A stretch of DNA of 64,000 nt from Paracoccaceae bacterium (GCA_018222585.1 JAAFAB010000012.1:21053-85052); one strand, 5' to 3'; positions 16,948-26,234 are shown, counted from the first letter of the stretch. Made by a program: numbers and translations. The notes: generated by a model not told the origin, from the letters alone.

Positions 16948-18276
16948 TCAGCCTTTGGAGAACTCGGGGTAGGCTTCCATGCCCAGTTCGGCCATGTCGA
17001 GGCCGGTGATCTCGTCTTCTTCCGAGACGCGGATACCGACGACGGCCTTCAGGATGAACCAGACCACGGTCGAGGCGACCACGGTGGCAGCACCGATGAC
17101 CAGGATACCGTAGAGCTGTGCGCCCAGGGTGGCCGAGCCCGAGAAGACAACGGCGATGGTGCCCCAGATACCGCAGACCAGGTGAACCGGGATGGCGCCG
17201 ACGACGTCGTCGATCTTCAGCTTGTCCAGCAGCGGCACGGAGAAGACGACCAGGATGCCGCCGATCATGCCGATGATGGTCGCGCCGCCCAGCGAGGGGG
17301 CCAGCGGTTCGGCGGTGATCGACACCAGGCCGGCCAGGGCGCCGTTCAGCACCATGGTCAGGTCGACCTTCTTGTACATCAGCTGGGTCAGGATCGCGGC
17401 CGCCACGGCACCACCGGCAGCTGCCGTGTTGGTGTTCGAGAAGATGCGCGACACGTCAGCGACGTCACCGATCGAGCCCATGGCCAGCTGCGAGCCGCCA
17501 TTGAAGCCGAACCAGCCGAGCCACAGGATGAACGTCCCCAGGGTGGCCAGGGTCAGGTTCGAGCCCGGGAAGGCCATGACCTTGCCGTCCTTGTACTTGC
17601 CGATACGCGGCCCGAGGATGATGGCGCCGGTCAGGGCAGCCCAGCCGCCGACAGAGTGCACGATGGTCGAGCCCGCGAAGTCCGAGAAGCCAGCTTCGCC
17701 GACGAAGCCGCCGCCCCAGGTCCAGGATGCGGTGATCGGGTAGATGATCGAGGTCAGGATGACCGTGAAGATCATGAAGGGCCACAGCTTGATCCGCTCG
17801 GCCAGGGTGCCCGAGACGATCGAGGCAGTGGCGCCGCAGAACATCAGCTGGAAGAAGAAGTCCGAGCCGGTGGAAGCGTAGGAGTAGTCATCCGCCGCTT
17901 CGGCGGTCACACCCACGGCTTCCAGGACGCCGGGGCCGAAGACGCCGGAGAGGACGCCATCCACAGCCCAGGTGCCCAGCGGGTACATCAGGTTGTAGCC
18001 GATCAGGTAGTAGAAGATCGACGCGATACCGAAGAGCATGACGTTCTTGGTCAGCTGCATGGCCACGTTCTTGGAGCGGACGAGGCCCGCCTCGAGCATG
18101 GCAAAGCCACAGGCCATGAAGAACACCAGGAAGCCGGCCATCAGGAACAGCAGGGTGTTGAGGATGAAGACGACATCGGTCGGCACGACGGCCGGCGCGG
18201 CTTCATCTTGCGCAAGGCCGAGGCTCGGCAGCGCGATCACGGCTGCGGCAAGGCCAAGTTTTGCGAAGGTTTTCAT
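16948..18276 (-). CDS. amtB: Ammonium transporter AmtB
   Basis: 442 aa. Signal peptide (about 1-22, ending LGLAQ), then eleven membrane segments. Family marks: the pore histidines in STIVHSVGG and PVHLVCG, the motif LWLGWFGFNGGS, and FMACGFAMLEAGLVRSKN near the N-terminus. It conducts ammonium across the inner membrane and is blocked by GlnK. The ATG at 18276 has AAAGGAAA upstream. It lies 31 bp after glnK, the standard glnK-amtB operon, with a strong terminator behind it. Confidence 0.97.
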   Translation of the reverse strand: MKTFAKLGLAAAVIALPSLGLAQDEAAPAVVPTDVVFILNTLLFLMAGFLVFFMACGFAMLEAGLVRSKNVAMQLTKNVMLFGIASIFYYLIGYNLMYPLGTWAVDGVLSGVFGPGVLEAVGVTAEAADDYSYASTGSDFFFQLMFCGATASIVSGTLAERIKLWPFMIFTVILTSIIYPITASWTWGGGFVGEAGFSDFAGSTIVHSVGGWAALTGAIILGPRIGKYKDGKVMAFPGSNLTLATLGTFILWLGWFGFNGGSQLAMGSIGDVADVSRIFSNTNTAAAGGAVAAAILTQLMYKKVDLTMVLNGALAGLVSITAEPLAPSLGGATIIGMIGGILVVFSVPLLDKLKIDDVVGAIPVHLVCGIWGTIAVVFSGSATLGAQLYGILVIGAATVVASTVVWFILKAVVGIRVSEEDEITGLDMAELGMEAYPEFSKG

Positions 18277-18307
18277 TGGATTAGTTTCCTTTCCCCTGTC
18301 CGGCGTC

Positions 18308-18646
18308 TCAGAGCGCGTCGTCGTTGGTTTCGCCGGTCCGCACCCGAACCGCTTGCTGGACGTCCAGCACGAAGATTTTGCCGTCACCGATCTTGCCGGT
18401 CTTGGCGGTGCTGGTGATGGTTTCGACCACCTGGTCGGCCATGGCCGCGGTCACGGCGATTTCCAGCTTGATCTTGGGCACGAAGTTCACGGCGTATTCC
18501 GCGCCGCGGTAGATCTCGGTATGCCCCGACTGAGAGCCGAAGCCCTTGATTTCCGTCACCATCATCCCGCGCACGCCGATCTCGGTCAGCGCCTCGCGGA
18601 CCTCCTCCAGCTTGAACGGTTTGATTGTCGCAATGATCAGTTTCAC
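18308..18646 (-). CDS. glnK: Nitrogen regulatory protein P-II (GlnK)
   Basis: 112 aa PII signal protein, a trimer that senses ATP/ADP and 2-oxoglutarate and binds AmtB. The T-loop contains the uridylylation tyrosine in RGAEYAVNF (Tyr51), and the C-terminal part has KTGKIGDGKIFV. The only start giving the standard N-terminus (M-KLIIATIKPFKL) is GTG at 18646, preceded by GGAAGGGG. It heads the glnK-amtB operon and is probably induced by nitrogen limitation. Confidence 0.96.
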   Translation of the reverse strand: MKLIIATIKPFKLEEVREALTEIGVRGMMVTEIKGFGSQSGHTEIYRGAEYAVNFVPKIKLEIAVTAAMADQVVETITSTAKTGKIGDGKIFVLDVQQAVRVRTGETNDDAL

Positions 18647-18730
18647 TACTATCCCCTTCCGTTGTCCGGGCTGTCGCGCTTGCAGCACCCGCCCTTTGGC
18701 ACTGGCACCTAAGCCCCTCGGGTCGTCGTT

Positions 18731-18764
18731 GCGGAGCAAAACCGACCCTTGCGCGGAGCAAAAC
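18731..18764. promoter_or_regulatory. Two exact 12-bp direct repeats, 22 bp apart, upstream of glnK
   Basis: GCGGAGCAAAAC occurs at 18731-18742 and again at 18753-18764, about two helical turns apart and 85-118 bp before the glnK start. The second copy is followed by GCCGC, giving a GCGG-N9-CCGC dyad. The spacing suits a dimeric activator such as NtrC bound twice, but the sequence does not match an enteric NtrC site. Confidence 0.45.
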
Positions 18765-18787
18765 GCCGCTCATTCGCCCATTTGATG

Positions 18788-18807
18788 TGCGGAATGTATT
18801 TTTCGCA
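18788..18807. promoter_or_regulatory. Inverted repeat TGCGGAA-N6-TTTCGCA in the glnK/PBP divergent region
   Basis: Six of seven positions pair across a six-base spacer, in the AT-rich stretch (18780-18830) between the divergent glnK and PBP genes. It is a plausible operator or promoter core for either gene; no regulator is identified. Confidence 0.35.
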
Positions 18808-18911
18808 TAAAATTTACTCAGAACTGAATCGCCCTTCGGGGCACGGGGCGGCTCAACATTGCCGCGCGAAAGCGGTACTCTGGGAAAAAACAAGGGCTCC
18901 GGGCAGGCAGC

Positions 18912-21119
18912 ATGAGTGATTCAGGAAAGCGCAGACCGTCGCTGGTGGCGGACAAACGCTATGGCGGCAAGACGAAGCCCCGCAGCGGTGGCGGACGAGG
19001 CGGCAACGGCGGCGGCAAGCGCACGCCGCCGCGCAAGCCCGCCCCCCGCAAGACCGCGACCCGGCGTGCACCCGCGCGCCGCAGCCCCCGCAAGAAGAGG
19101 AATCCCCTGGTGGCCTTCGTTCTGTCGATCTTCGGCTGGGTCTTCGGACTGATCTGGCGCGTGCTCTGGCGGCTCGGTGCCGTGTCCGCGGCCCTGGTGA
19201 TCCTGGCGGCGGGGATCAGTGGCCTGACCATGCCGCCGCTGGACGAGCTTTATGACGGGCGCATCCGCGGCTCGGTCACCATGCTGGACGACCAGGGCCA
19301 GACCTTTGCCTGGCGCGGCGACCAGTTCGGCGGGATGGTCAGTGCCGACACGGTCTCTCCGCACCTCAAGAACGCCATCGTCGCCACCGAGGACAAGCGG
19401 TTCTACCGCCACTTCGGCGTCAGCCCGCGCGGCATTGCCAGCGCCATCCGCATCAACCTGAGCGAGGGACGCGGGCCGCTTTCGGGCAACGGCGGCTCGA
19501 CCATCACCCAGCAGACCGCGAAACTGCTCTGCTTCGGCCAGAGCTACGATCCGACGGTCTGGGACAGTGAAGCCGCCTACGAGGCCGACTGCCGCGAAAG
19601 CACCCTGATGCGCAAGGCGCGGGAAGCGATCTACGCCATGGGCATGGAGATGCGGTATTCCAAGGACGATATCCTGACGCTCTACATGAACCGCGCCTAC
19701 CTGGGTGAGGGCACGCGGGGCTTCGAGGCCGCCAGCCAGCGCTATTTCGGCAAATCGGCGGCCAATGTGACGCCCGCCGAGGCCGCCATGCTGGCCGGCC
19801 TGCTGAAGGCGCCGACGCGCTATGCGCCGACCAACAACCTGCAGCGCAGCCGCGACCGCGCCTCGGTCATCGTGCGGCTGATGGAGGACCAGGGCTACCT
19901 GTCCCATGCCAGCGCCGAGGATGCGATCGCCCACCCCGCGCAACTCAGCCAGCGCGCGCAGACCCAGTCGGGCGGCTATTTCGCCGACTGGATCATGTCT
20001 TCGACCCCCGATTTCCTGACCTCGAAGACGACCGAGGACGTGCTGCTGACCACGACGCTGGACCAGCGCCTGCAGAAGGCCGCCGAGGAGGCGGTGGAAT
20101 GGGTCTTCGACGAGAAGGTGCGCGAGGGCTCCAACGCCCAGGCCGCCGTGGTGGTGATGAGCGCCGACGGCGCCGTGCGTGCCATGGTCGGCGGCCGCGA
20201 CGTGAGCGGCGGCGGCGTGTTCAACCGTGCCACCCAGGCGCTGCGGCAGACCGGCTCAAGCTTCAAGCCCTTCGTCTATGCCACCGCGCTGGAGCTGGGC
20301 TTCCACTACAACGACGTGGTCGAGGACAGCCCGCTGACCATCGACATCCCCGGCTCGGGCCCCTGGAGCCCCGAGAACTACGACCACCAGTTCCGCGGTC
20401 CGGTGACCCTGGAAGAGGCGCTGATGAAGTCGCTGAACATCCCGGCGGTGCGCGTCGCCACCGAGGTCGGGCTGGAGAACGTGCGCAAGATCGCCAGCGA
20501 CTTCGGTATCGAGAGCGACCTGGCCGCCGGCCCGGCGCTGGCGCTCGGCGCCTCGGAGAGCACGCTGGTCGAGATGGTCGGCGCCTATGCGGGCATCCTC
20601 AACGGCGGCTCCTCGGTCACGCCCTACGGGCTGAAGGAGGTCCGCCTGCAGGGCGATTCCGATCCGCTCATGGGCAGCGAGGGCGGCATCGGCGAGCGGG
20701 TGATCCGCGAGGATGCCGCGCGCGAGCTGATCTACATGATGCGCCAGGTGGTGACCCGGGGCACCGGCACCCGCGCCGGGCTGGACGACCGCGAGATCGC
20801 CGGCAAGACCGGCACCACCCAGGCCGCGCGTGATGCCTGGTTCATCGGTTTCTCGGCCGACTACGTCGCCGGGGTCTGGATGGGCTACGACGACAACACG
20901 CCGCTGACCGGGGTCACCGGCTCGGGACTGCCTGCCGAGATCTTCCACGAGGTCATGGCGCGGGTCCACGAGGGCCTGCCGGTGCATGAGCTGCCAATGC
21001 TGCACCCGGCGCCGGAGCCGGCGCGCAACCTGGCGGGCCAGCCTTCGGGCGGGGGCAATCCGCAGCGGCTGGACAACGTGATCGAACGGGCGCTGAAAGA
21101 CATCTTCGGTCTGCGCTGA
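18912..21119 (+). CDS. Class A penicillin-binding protein (PBP1A-type transglycosylase/transpeptidase)
   Basis: 735 aa bifunctional peptidoglycan synthase. A Lys/Arg/Gly/Pro-rich cytoplasmic tail (1-65) precedes one membrane segment (about 67-105). The glycosyltransferase domain shows ATEDKRFYRHFG near residue 159 and GGSTITQQ. The transpeptidase has SSFK (Ser449, Lys452), SLN and KTGTT (Lys632). The low-complexity 65-residue basic tail is longer than in many homologues and could bind nucleic acid or a partner. Divergent from glnK; a hairpin follows at 21127-21145. Confidence 0.95.
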   Translation: MSDSGKRRPSLVADKRYGGKTKPRSGGGRGGNGGGKRTPPRKPAPRKTATRRAPARRSPRKKRNPLVAFVLSIFGWVFGLIWRVLWRLGAVSAALVILAAGISGLTMPPLDELYDGRIRGSVTMLDDQGQTFAWRGDQFGGMVSADTVSPHLKNAIVATEDKRFYRHFGVSPRGIASAIRINLSEGRGPLSGNGGSTITQQTAKLLCFGQSYDPTVWDSEAAYEADCRESTLMRKAREAIYAMGMEMRYSKDDILTLYMNRAYLGEGTRGFEAASQRYFGKSAANVTPAEAAMLAGLLKAPTRYAPTNNLQRSRDRASVIVRLMEDQGYLSHASAEDAIAHPAQLSQRAQTQSGGYFADWIMSSTPDFLTSKTTEDVLLTTTLDQRLQKAAEEAVEWVFDEKVREGSNAQAAVVVMSADGAVRAMVGGRDVSGGGVFNRATQALRQTGSSFKPFVYATALELGFHYNDVVEDSPLTIDIPGSGPWSPENYDHQFRGPVTLEEALMKSLNIPAVRVATEVGLENVRKIASDFGIESDLAAGPALALGASESTLVEMVGAYAGILNGGSSVTPYGLKEVRLQGDSDPLMGSEGGIGERVIREDAARELIYMMRQVVTRGTGTRAGLDDREIAGKTGTTQAARDAWFIGFSADYVAGVWMGYDDNTPLTGVTGSGLPAEIFHEVMARVHEGLPVHELPMLHPAPEPARNLAGQPSGGGNPQRLDNVIERALKDIFGLR

Positions 21120-21126
21120 GCGGGTC

Positions 21127-21145
21127 GGGCGGCAAAGAGCCGCCC
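21127..21145. terminator. Hairpin after the PBP gene
   Basis: GGGCGGC/GCCGCCC with loop AAAGA, starting 8 bp beyond the PBP stop. There is no T-run, so it may act with Rho or as an end-protecting stem. The remaining 140 bp up to the MlaC-like stop contain no recognisable feature. Confidence 0.45.
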
Positions 21146-21288
21146 CGCCCCCGAATGCAGCAAGTCCTCAATGATCCAGCGCCAGTGCTACAGGCGCTTC
21201 CGGTGCGATTCCGGTCTCTGGCAAGGCACGGCGCAGGGCAGGGCTTCGACGCCACCGCTCGCCGTCTTGCCTGCGGCCCGGGCCGGGC

Positions 21289-21918
21289 TCAGCCCGCCCG
21301 GCGCAGGGCCGTGGTCAGGGCGCCGATGTCACCACGCTGTGCGTCCAGCATGGCGCCGATCTCGGTCCGTTCGGTGGCGAGCAGCGACACGCCCTCGATC
21401 ACCATCTCGTAGAACAGCATCGAGCCGCCCCGGTCGGTGACCAGGAATTCCACGTCGAAGGGCGCCTGGCCGCGCAGCGCGAAGACGGTGTCGACGATGA
21501 AACGGTCCTTGTAGGGCCGCGCGCCGGAGACGCTGATCTGGGCGCCGATGAACTCGCGGAAGCGCTTGCCGTACTTGCGTGCGACATAGCCCGAGAAGGC
21601 GTCGGTGTAGGCGGCGAGCTGGGCCGGCGAGGCACTGCGCGCCGCCGGGCCGAGGCAGCTGCGGGCGATGGTCGGCACATCGGCATACTGGTGCAGCATG
21701 GCTTCGAAGCGGGCGATCATCTGCGCCTCGGGCTGGCCCGAGTTGATCACGCCGTTGATCTCGCGCACCACCTTCTCGACCAGGCCGGTGGCCTGGGGCG
21801 CGGTCAGCGCACGGGCGGCAGGCAGCGGCAGCAGCAGGGTGGCCAGGGCCGCCCCGGCGCCGGTCAGCAGGGCGCGGCGCGTCAGGCTACTGCGCGTAGG
21901 GGTCGATGTATGGCTCAT
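21289..21918 (-). CDS. MlaC/Ttg2D-family phospholipid-binding protein
   Basis: 209 aa periplasmic protein. The N-terminus has a twin-arginine type signal (LTRRALLTG then a hydrophobic stretch ending at PAARA), and the mature part matches the Ttg2D/MlaC fold (YADVPTIARSCLG, YGKRFREFIGAQI). MlaC shuttles phospholipids between the outer-membrane MlaA complex and the inner-membrane Mla transporter. The ATG at 21918 overlaps the mlaA-like gene by 32 bp and has GGTGAG upstream; a further upstream start at 21999 seems too long. Confidence 0.88.
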   Translation of the reverse strand: MSHTSTPTRSSLTRRALLTGAGAALATLLLPLPAARALTAPQATGLVEKVVREINGVINSGQPEAQMIARFEAMLHQYADVPTIARSCLGPAARSASPAQLAAYTDAFSGYVARKYGKRFREFIGAQISVSGARPYKDRFIVDTVFALRGQAPFDVEFLVTDRGGSMLFYEMVIEGVSLLATERTEIGAMLDAQRGDIGALTTALRRAG

Positions 21919-22696
21919 TGGCTTGCTCACCCGTATCGTCATAGGGGTCCAGATAGGCATCCGCCGCGGCCTCTCCAAGGGCATGGCGACGGCTTTCAAG
22001 GTAGATCAGCCGCAGTTGCGCGTAGCTGTCCGCCGAACCGTAGAGCACCGAATCCACCGTCTCGCGGGTGTAGCCGCGCTGGCCGACCCCATGGGCCAGG
22101 GCGCTGCCCTGCTTCAGCTGCCGCTCGGAACGGTCCATCAGCGGATCCAGCGGGTTGGTGAAGATGTCGACGATGCGCCCCGCCGTCGCCCGCTCGGTCG
22201 AGGGGCCGAGCACCGGCAGCTCCTGGTAGGCGCCTTCGGGAACACCCCAGATCGCCAGGGTCTCGCCGAAATCCGTGGCGCGCGGGTGGATCCCGAAGGC
22301 ATCGGCGGCGTCGATCAGCCCGCCGACACCGATGGTGGTGTTCATCACGAACCGCACCGTGTTGATGCCGGCCTCCTTCAGGCGCCCCTGCAGCAGGTTG
22401 TTCACCACGTCCGAGGGCGTGCCGAGGTTGGCCGAGAAATTGCCGACAAGCTGGTTGACCGGCTGCGGCACGACGGTGGCATAGACAGTCCCGGCCGGGC
22501 GCAGCACCGCCCGGTCGAGCGCCAGGTTGACCTGGTGCATCTGCCGGTTCTGCGCCTCGTAGGGATCGAAGGGCGCGCCCTCCCGGGTCACCCCCGGCTC
22601 GGGCCGCGTGCAGGCGGCGGCGGTGGCCACCAGCCCGGCGAGGGCCAGCAGGCGCAGGGTGGCGGAAAGGGAGGGGCGCAGGGACATGTCGGGCAC
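21887..22696 (-). CDS. mlaA: MlaA/VacJ-family outer-membrane lipoprotein
   Basis: 269 aa. Lipoprotein signal with lipobox Cys at residue 29 (ATAAAC), or 26 if ATG at 22687 is used. The VacJ core follows: FDPYEAQNRQMHQVNLALDR near 43-62, then NLGTPSDVVNNLLQG and IHPRATDFGETLA. MlaA sits with porins and removes phospholipids from the outer leaflet. Adjacent MlaC-like gene overlaps its 3' end, but the inner-membrane MlaBDEF genes are not here. Confidence 0.92.
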   Translation of the reverse strand: MPDMSLRPSLSATLRLLALAGLVATAAACTRPEPGVTREGAPFDPYEAQNRQMHQVNLALDRAVLRPAGTVYATVVPQPVNQLVGNFSANLGTPSDVVNNLLQGRLKEAGINTVRFVMNTTIGVGGLIDAADAFGIHPRATDFGETLAIWGVPEGAYQELPVLGPSTERATAGRIVDIFTNPLDPLMDRSERQLKQGSALAHGVGQRGYTRETVDSVLYGSADSYAQLRLIYLESRRHALGEAAADAYLDPYDDTGEQANEPYIDPYAQ

Positions 22697-22967
22697 TCTT
22701 GGCGGATCGTACGGGGCAGGTCGGTCGGGTCAAACGGGGCGGATGAAAAGGCGGCAGGTCAAACGGGGGCGCCGGACAGCAGGCCGCCCCGGCATGGGAT
22801 CCGGCCATGATGCCCGTCCGGCTTTATCTATTCCTTAATGGCTGAGGTGCCATAGCTCGCAAGCCCCCCGGTCACGGGATGTGACCCAGAAGCGACAACC
22901 CGCCGGTGCGGGCTGGCGTGGGTGGGGATGTTCCGGGGCCAGGACCGTCCCCGGCAAGGAGAGCAGG

Positions 22968-24698
22968 GTGCCAAAGGCGGAAACCTCGGCAGGTCAGGCA
23001 GAACTGCGGCGGGTGCGGGCGGAGAGCCGCGGCCTCTACTGGCTGGCGGCGCTGTTCTCGGCCTTCGCAAACCTACTGGTGCTGACCGGCCCGCTCTACA
23101 TGCTGCTGGTCTACGACCGGGTGCTGTCCTCGCGCTCAGTCGAGACACTGATCGCCCTGACGCTGCTGGCGGGATTCCTCTTTGCCATGATGGGCCTGCT
23201 GGACGGCGCCCGCGCCCGGCTGCTGACCCGGATCGGCGCGCGCTTCCAGGCGCGGCTGGACCGGCGCGTTTACGAGGCGGCGCTGAGACAGGCCTCCGAG
23301 GGGCGGCGCGGCGGCGAGACCGCGCTGCAGGACCTCGATTCGATCCGCGCCCTGCTGGGCTCGGCGGTGCCGGGTGCCCTGGCCGACCTGCCCTGGACGC
23401 CGGTCTTCCTGGCCGGACTGGCGCTGTTCCACCCCGCTCTCGGGCTGCTGGCGCTTGGCGGCGGAGCGGCGCTGGTGCTGCTGACCGCCATCGGGCAGAC
23501 CCTGGGCCGGGGGCGCCAGGCCGAGGGCTATGCCGCCGCCTTCGCCGCCCAGTCGCAGGCCGATCAGATGCGCGCCGAGGCCGGGCTGGTGCGTGCCATG
23601 GGCATGGGCGGGGCCGCCTTCCGCCGCTGGCACGCCGCCCGCATCACGGCGCTGGAGGCGCTCGGCGCCGCCGCCGACGTGACCTCGGCGCTCTCGGCGC
23701 TCAGCCGGGCGCTGCGGCTGTTCCTGCAATCGGCGATGCTTGGGCTGGGCGCCTGGCTGGTGCTGCACGAGGCGCTCTCGCCCGGGGCGATGATCGCCGG
23801 TTCGGTCCTGATGGGCCGGGCTCTGACACCGATCGAGGCGCTGATCGGCAACTGGCCGCTGCTGGCCCGCGCCCGGCGCGGCTGGCAGGCGCTGGCGCTG
23901 CTGCTGGCCGAGGCGCCCCCGGCGGCGCCGCGCACCGCCCTGCCCCGCCCCGCCGCCCGGCTGCAGGTGCAGCAGGCCAGCGTGGTGCCCCCGGGCGACT
24001 CCCAGGCCGCGCTGCGCCTGGTAAGCTTCACCCTGGAGCCGGGCCAGGCCTGCGGCGTCATCGGCCCCTCGGGCGCCGGCAAATCGACCCTTGCACGCGC
24101 CCTCACCCATGGCTGGCCCTGCGCCGGCGGCCAGATCCGGCTGGATGGCGCGACGCTGGACCAGTACGATCCCGAAGAGCTGGGCCGCCTGGTCGGCTAC
24201 CTGCCGCAGCGGGTCGAGTTGTTCGATGGCACCATCGCCGAAAACATCGCCCGCCTGGCCGAGGCGCCCGACGACGCCCGGGTGGTCGAGGCCGCCCGGC
24301 GCGCAGATGCCCACGAGATGATCCTGAAGATGCCGCGCGGCTACGACACCCGGGTCAGTCCCCACGGCGGGCGGCTCTCGGGCGGGCAGATCCAGCGCAT
24401 CGGGCTGGCCCGGGCGCTGTACGACGACCCGGTGCTGCTGGTGCTGGACGAGCCGAATTCGAACCTCGACAACGAAGGCAGCCAGGCGCTGAACGGCGCG
24501 ATCCGCGGGCTGCGCGCGGCGGGCGCGGCGGTGCTGATCATGGCGCATCGACCTGCGGCGATCCAGGAATGCGACATGCTGCTGATGCTGGATCACGGGC
24601 AGCGGGTGGCCTTCGGACCGCGCGACGAGGTGCTGCGCAAGGTGGTGCAGAATCACGAGCATATCCGCGGCGCCACCGGCACGGGCGGTCTCCGGTGA
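22968..24698 (+). CDS. Type I secretion system permease/ATPase (PrtD family)
   Basis: 576 aa ABC exporter: five or six membrane helices (about 20-300) followed by the ATPase domain with Walker A GPSGAGKST (about 366-374), signature LSGGQIQR (about 470) and Walker B VLLVLDEP. There is no N-terminal C39 peptidase domain, so it belongs to the PrtD rather than the bacteriocin-processing type. The GTG start at 22968 follows AAGGAGAGCAGG. It overlaps the fusion-protein gene by GTGA. The 271-bp upstream gap 22697-22967 shows no other gene. Confidence 0.92.
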   Translation: MPKAETSAGQAELRRVRAESRGLYWLAALFSAFANLLVLTGPLYMLLVYDRVLSSRSVETLIALTLLAGFLFAMMGLLDGARARLLTRIGARFQARLDRRVYEAALRQASEGRRGGETALQDLDSIRALLGSAVPGALADLPWTPVFLAGLALFHPALGLLALGGGAALVLLTAIGQTLGRGRQAEGYAAAFAAQSQADQMRAEAGLVRAMGMGGAAFRRWHAARITALEALGAAADVTSALSALSRALRLFLQSAMLGLGAWLVLHEALSPGAMIAGSVLMGRALTPIEALIGNWPLLARARRGWQALALLLAEAPPAAPRTALPRPAARLQVQQASVVPPGDSQAALRLVSFTLEPGQACGVIGPSGAGKSTLARALTHGWPCAGGQIRLDGATLDQYDPEELGRLVGYLPQRVELFDGTIAENIARLAEAPDDARVVEAARRADAHEMILKMPRGYDTRVSPHGGRLSGGQIQRIGLARALYDDPVLLVLDEPNSNLDNEGSQALNGAIRGLRAAGAAVLIMAHRPAAIQECDMLLMLDHGQRVAFGPRDEVLRKVVQNHEHIRGATGTGGLR

Positions 24699-26014
24699 AG
24701 CTGCCCGGAACAGAGGGGACCACGACGCGACGCGCGCTGTCGATCCGGGGGCCGGTACTGGCGGGGCTGCTGACGCTGCTGATGCTGGTCGGCGGCTTCG
24801 GCAGCTGGTCGGCGCTGTCCCGGATCTCTGGTGCGGTGATCGCCCCGGGGCGGATCGAGGTGGAAAGCAATCGCCAGGTGGTGCAGCACCCCGAGGGCGG
24901 CCTGGTGGCCGAGATCCTGGTCGAGGAGGGGCAACAGGTGGCGCGCGGGGCGCTGCTGCTCCGGCTCGACCCGGCGCGGCTCACCTCCGAGCTTGCCATC
25001 GTCACCGGCCAGCTGCACGAACTGATGGCCCGCCGCGCCCGGCTCGAGGCAGAGCGGGACGGCGCGGAGACCCCACGCTACGACACCGAGATCGCCACCG
25101 ATCCGGGCCGGGAGGTGCAGGCGCTGATCATCGGCCAGACGCGGCTGTTCGAGACCCGCCGCGAGGCGGCCGCCCAGGAGACGGCGCAGCTCGGCAAGCG
25201 GCAGGTGCAGATCCGGGCGCAACTTGCCGGCCTGGCCGCGCAGTCCCGCGCCCTGAGCCGTCAGGCCGGGCTGATCGAGGAGGAACTCTCGGCGCAACAG
25301 GCGCTTTACGACCGCGGGCTGGCGCAACTGCCCCGCCTGCTGGCGCTGCGGCGCGAGGCGGCCCGCCAGGAGGGCTTGCTCGGCGACCTGGCGGCACAGC
25401 GCGCCGAGGCGGAGGGGCGGATCACCGAGATCGAGCTGCAGATACTGGCCCGCGCCACCACCCGCCGCGAGGAGGCCATCGCCGCCCTGCGTGACCTGCG
25501 CGTGCGCGAGCTGGAGCTGGCCGAGCGCCGGCGCGCGCTGCTCCTGCGGCTGGAGCAGCTTGCGGTGACGGCGCCGGTGGCGGGCGTGGTGCACGGCCTG
25601 CGCGTTTTCGGCGCCGGGGCCGTGGTGCAGCCGGCTGAGCCGGTGCTCTACCTGGTGCCCCGGGACCGGCCGCTGCTGATCGCCGCCGAGGTCGCGCCGA
25701 TCCATGTCGATGCCCTGCATATCGGCCAGCCGGTGCGCCTGCGCTTCCCCGGCTTCGACCGCCGCACGACGCCGGAACTGGCGGGCCACCTGACCCGGCT
25801 CTCGGCCGATGCCTTCACCGACGAGGCCACGGGCCGCAGTTTCTACCGCACCGAGATCCGCCTCGACGCCGGAGAGATGCAGCGCTTGCCCGAAGGGCTG
25901 ACGCTGATCCCCGGGATGCCGGTGGAGGCCTTCCTGCGCACCGAGGACCGCACGCCGCTGGAATACCTGGTGAAACCCTTCGGCGACTACGTCGCCCGTG
26001 CCTTCCGGGAGTGA
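24695..26014 (+). CDS. HlyD-family type I secretion membrane fusion protein (PrtE-like)
   Basis: 439 aa periplasmic adaptor. One membrane anchor (about 17-38), a lipoyl/barrel-sandwich half (GGLVAEILVEEGQQV), a long Arg/Glu/Gln-rich coiled-coil hairpin (about 100-285), then the second half-lipoyl (VTAPVAGVVHGL) and the usual C-terminal ending LVKPFGDYVARAF. GTG start inside the PrtD stop. It would join the ABC exporter to a TolC-type outer-membrane channel; neither TolC nor an RTX substrate is encoded within this window. Confidence 0.92.
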   Translation: MKLPGTEGTTTRRALSIRGPVLAGLLTLLMLVGGFGSWSALSRISGAVIAPGRIEVESNRQVVQHPEGGLVAEILVEEGQQVARGALLLRLDPARLTSELAIVTGQLHELMARRARLEAERDGAETPRYDTEIATDPGREVQALIIGQTRLFETRREAAAQETAQLGKRQVQIRAQLAGLAAQSRALSRQAGLIEEELSAQQALYDRGLAQLPRLLALRREAARQEGLLGDLAAQRAEAEGRITEIELQILARATTRREEAIAALRDLRVRELELAERRRALLLRLEQLAVTAPVAGVVHGLRVFGAGAVVQPAEPVLYLVPRDRPLLIAAEVAPIHVDALHIGQPVRLRFPGFDRRTTPELAGHLTRLSADAFTDEATGRSFYRTEIRLDAGEMQRLPEGLTLIPGMPVEAFLRTEDRTPLEYLVKPFGDYVARAFRE

Positions 26015-26019
26015 GGCTT

Positions 26020-26041
26020 GGGGAGGGGGCCCGCCCTCCCC
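26020..26041. terminator. GC-rich hairpin after the secretion operon
   Basis: GGGGAGGG/CCCTCCCC with a six-base loop, 5 bp beyond the fusion-protein stop. No T-run. The rest of the 220-bp gap (26042-26234) is very GC-rich with several overlapping stems and no gene. Confidence 0.5.
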
Positions 26042-26234
26042 GGCGCGGATCGCGCGGCGCGCCAGGCCACCGGGACCTCCTCCCGGACCGACGGGTGCGC
26101 GGCCGCGCCCCCGGGGGTGCGCCTGCCGCCGCCGCCCGGCGGGGGGCGGGCGCTTCGCGCTTGCAATCGCGCCGCCAGCGGCTAGCGTCGCGCCCGACAC
26201 GCGACCCGACCCGACAGCCGAAAGGACCTCTCCG

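Noticed and set aside
18647..18730. Sigma54-type promoter (GG-N10-GC) before glnK
   Set aside because: Only a bare GG/GC spacing can be found; the TGGCAC and TTGC elements are missing.
18800..18835. TTTTCGCATAA resembling a XerC half-site of a dif locus
   Set aside because: The next 17 bases lack a matching XerD half-site, so it is not a credible chromosome dimer resolution site.
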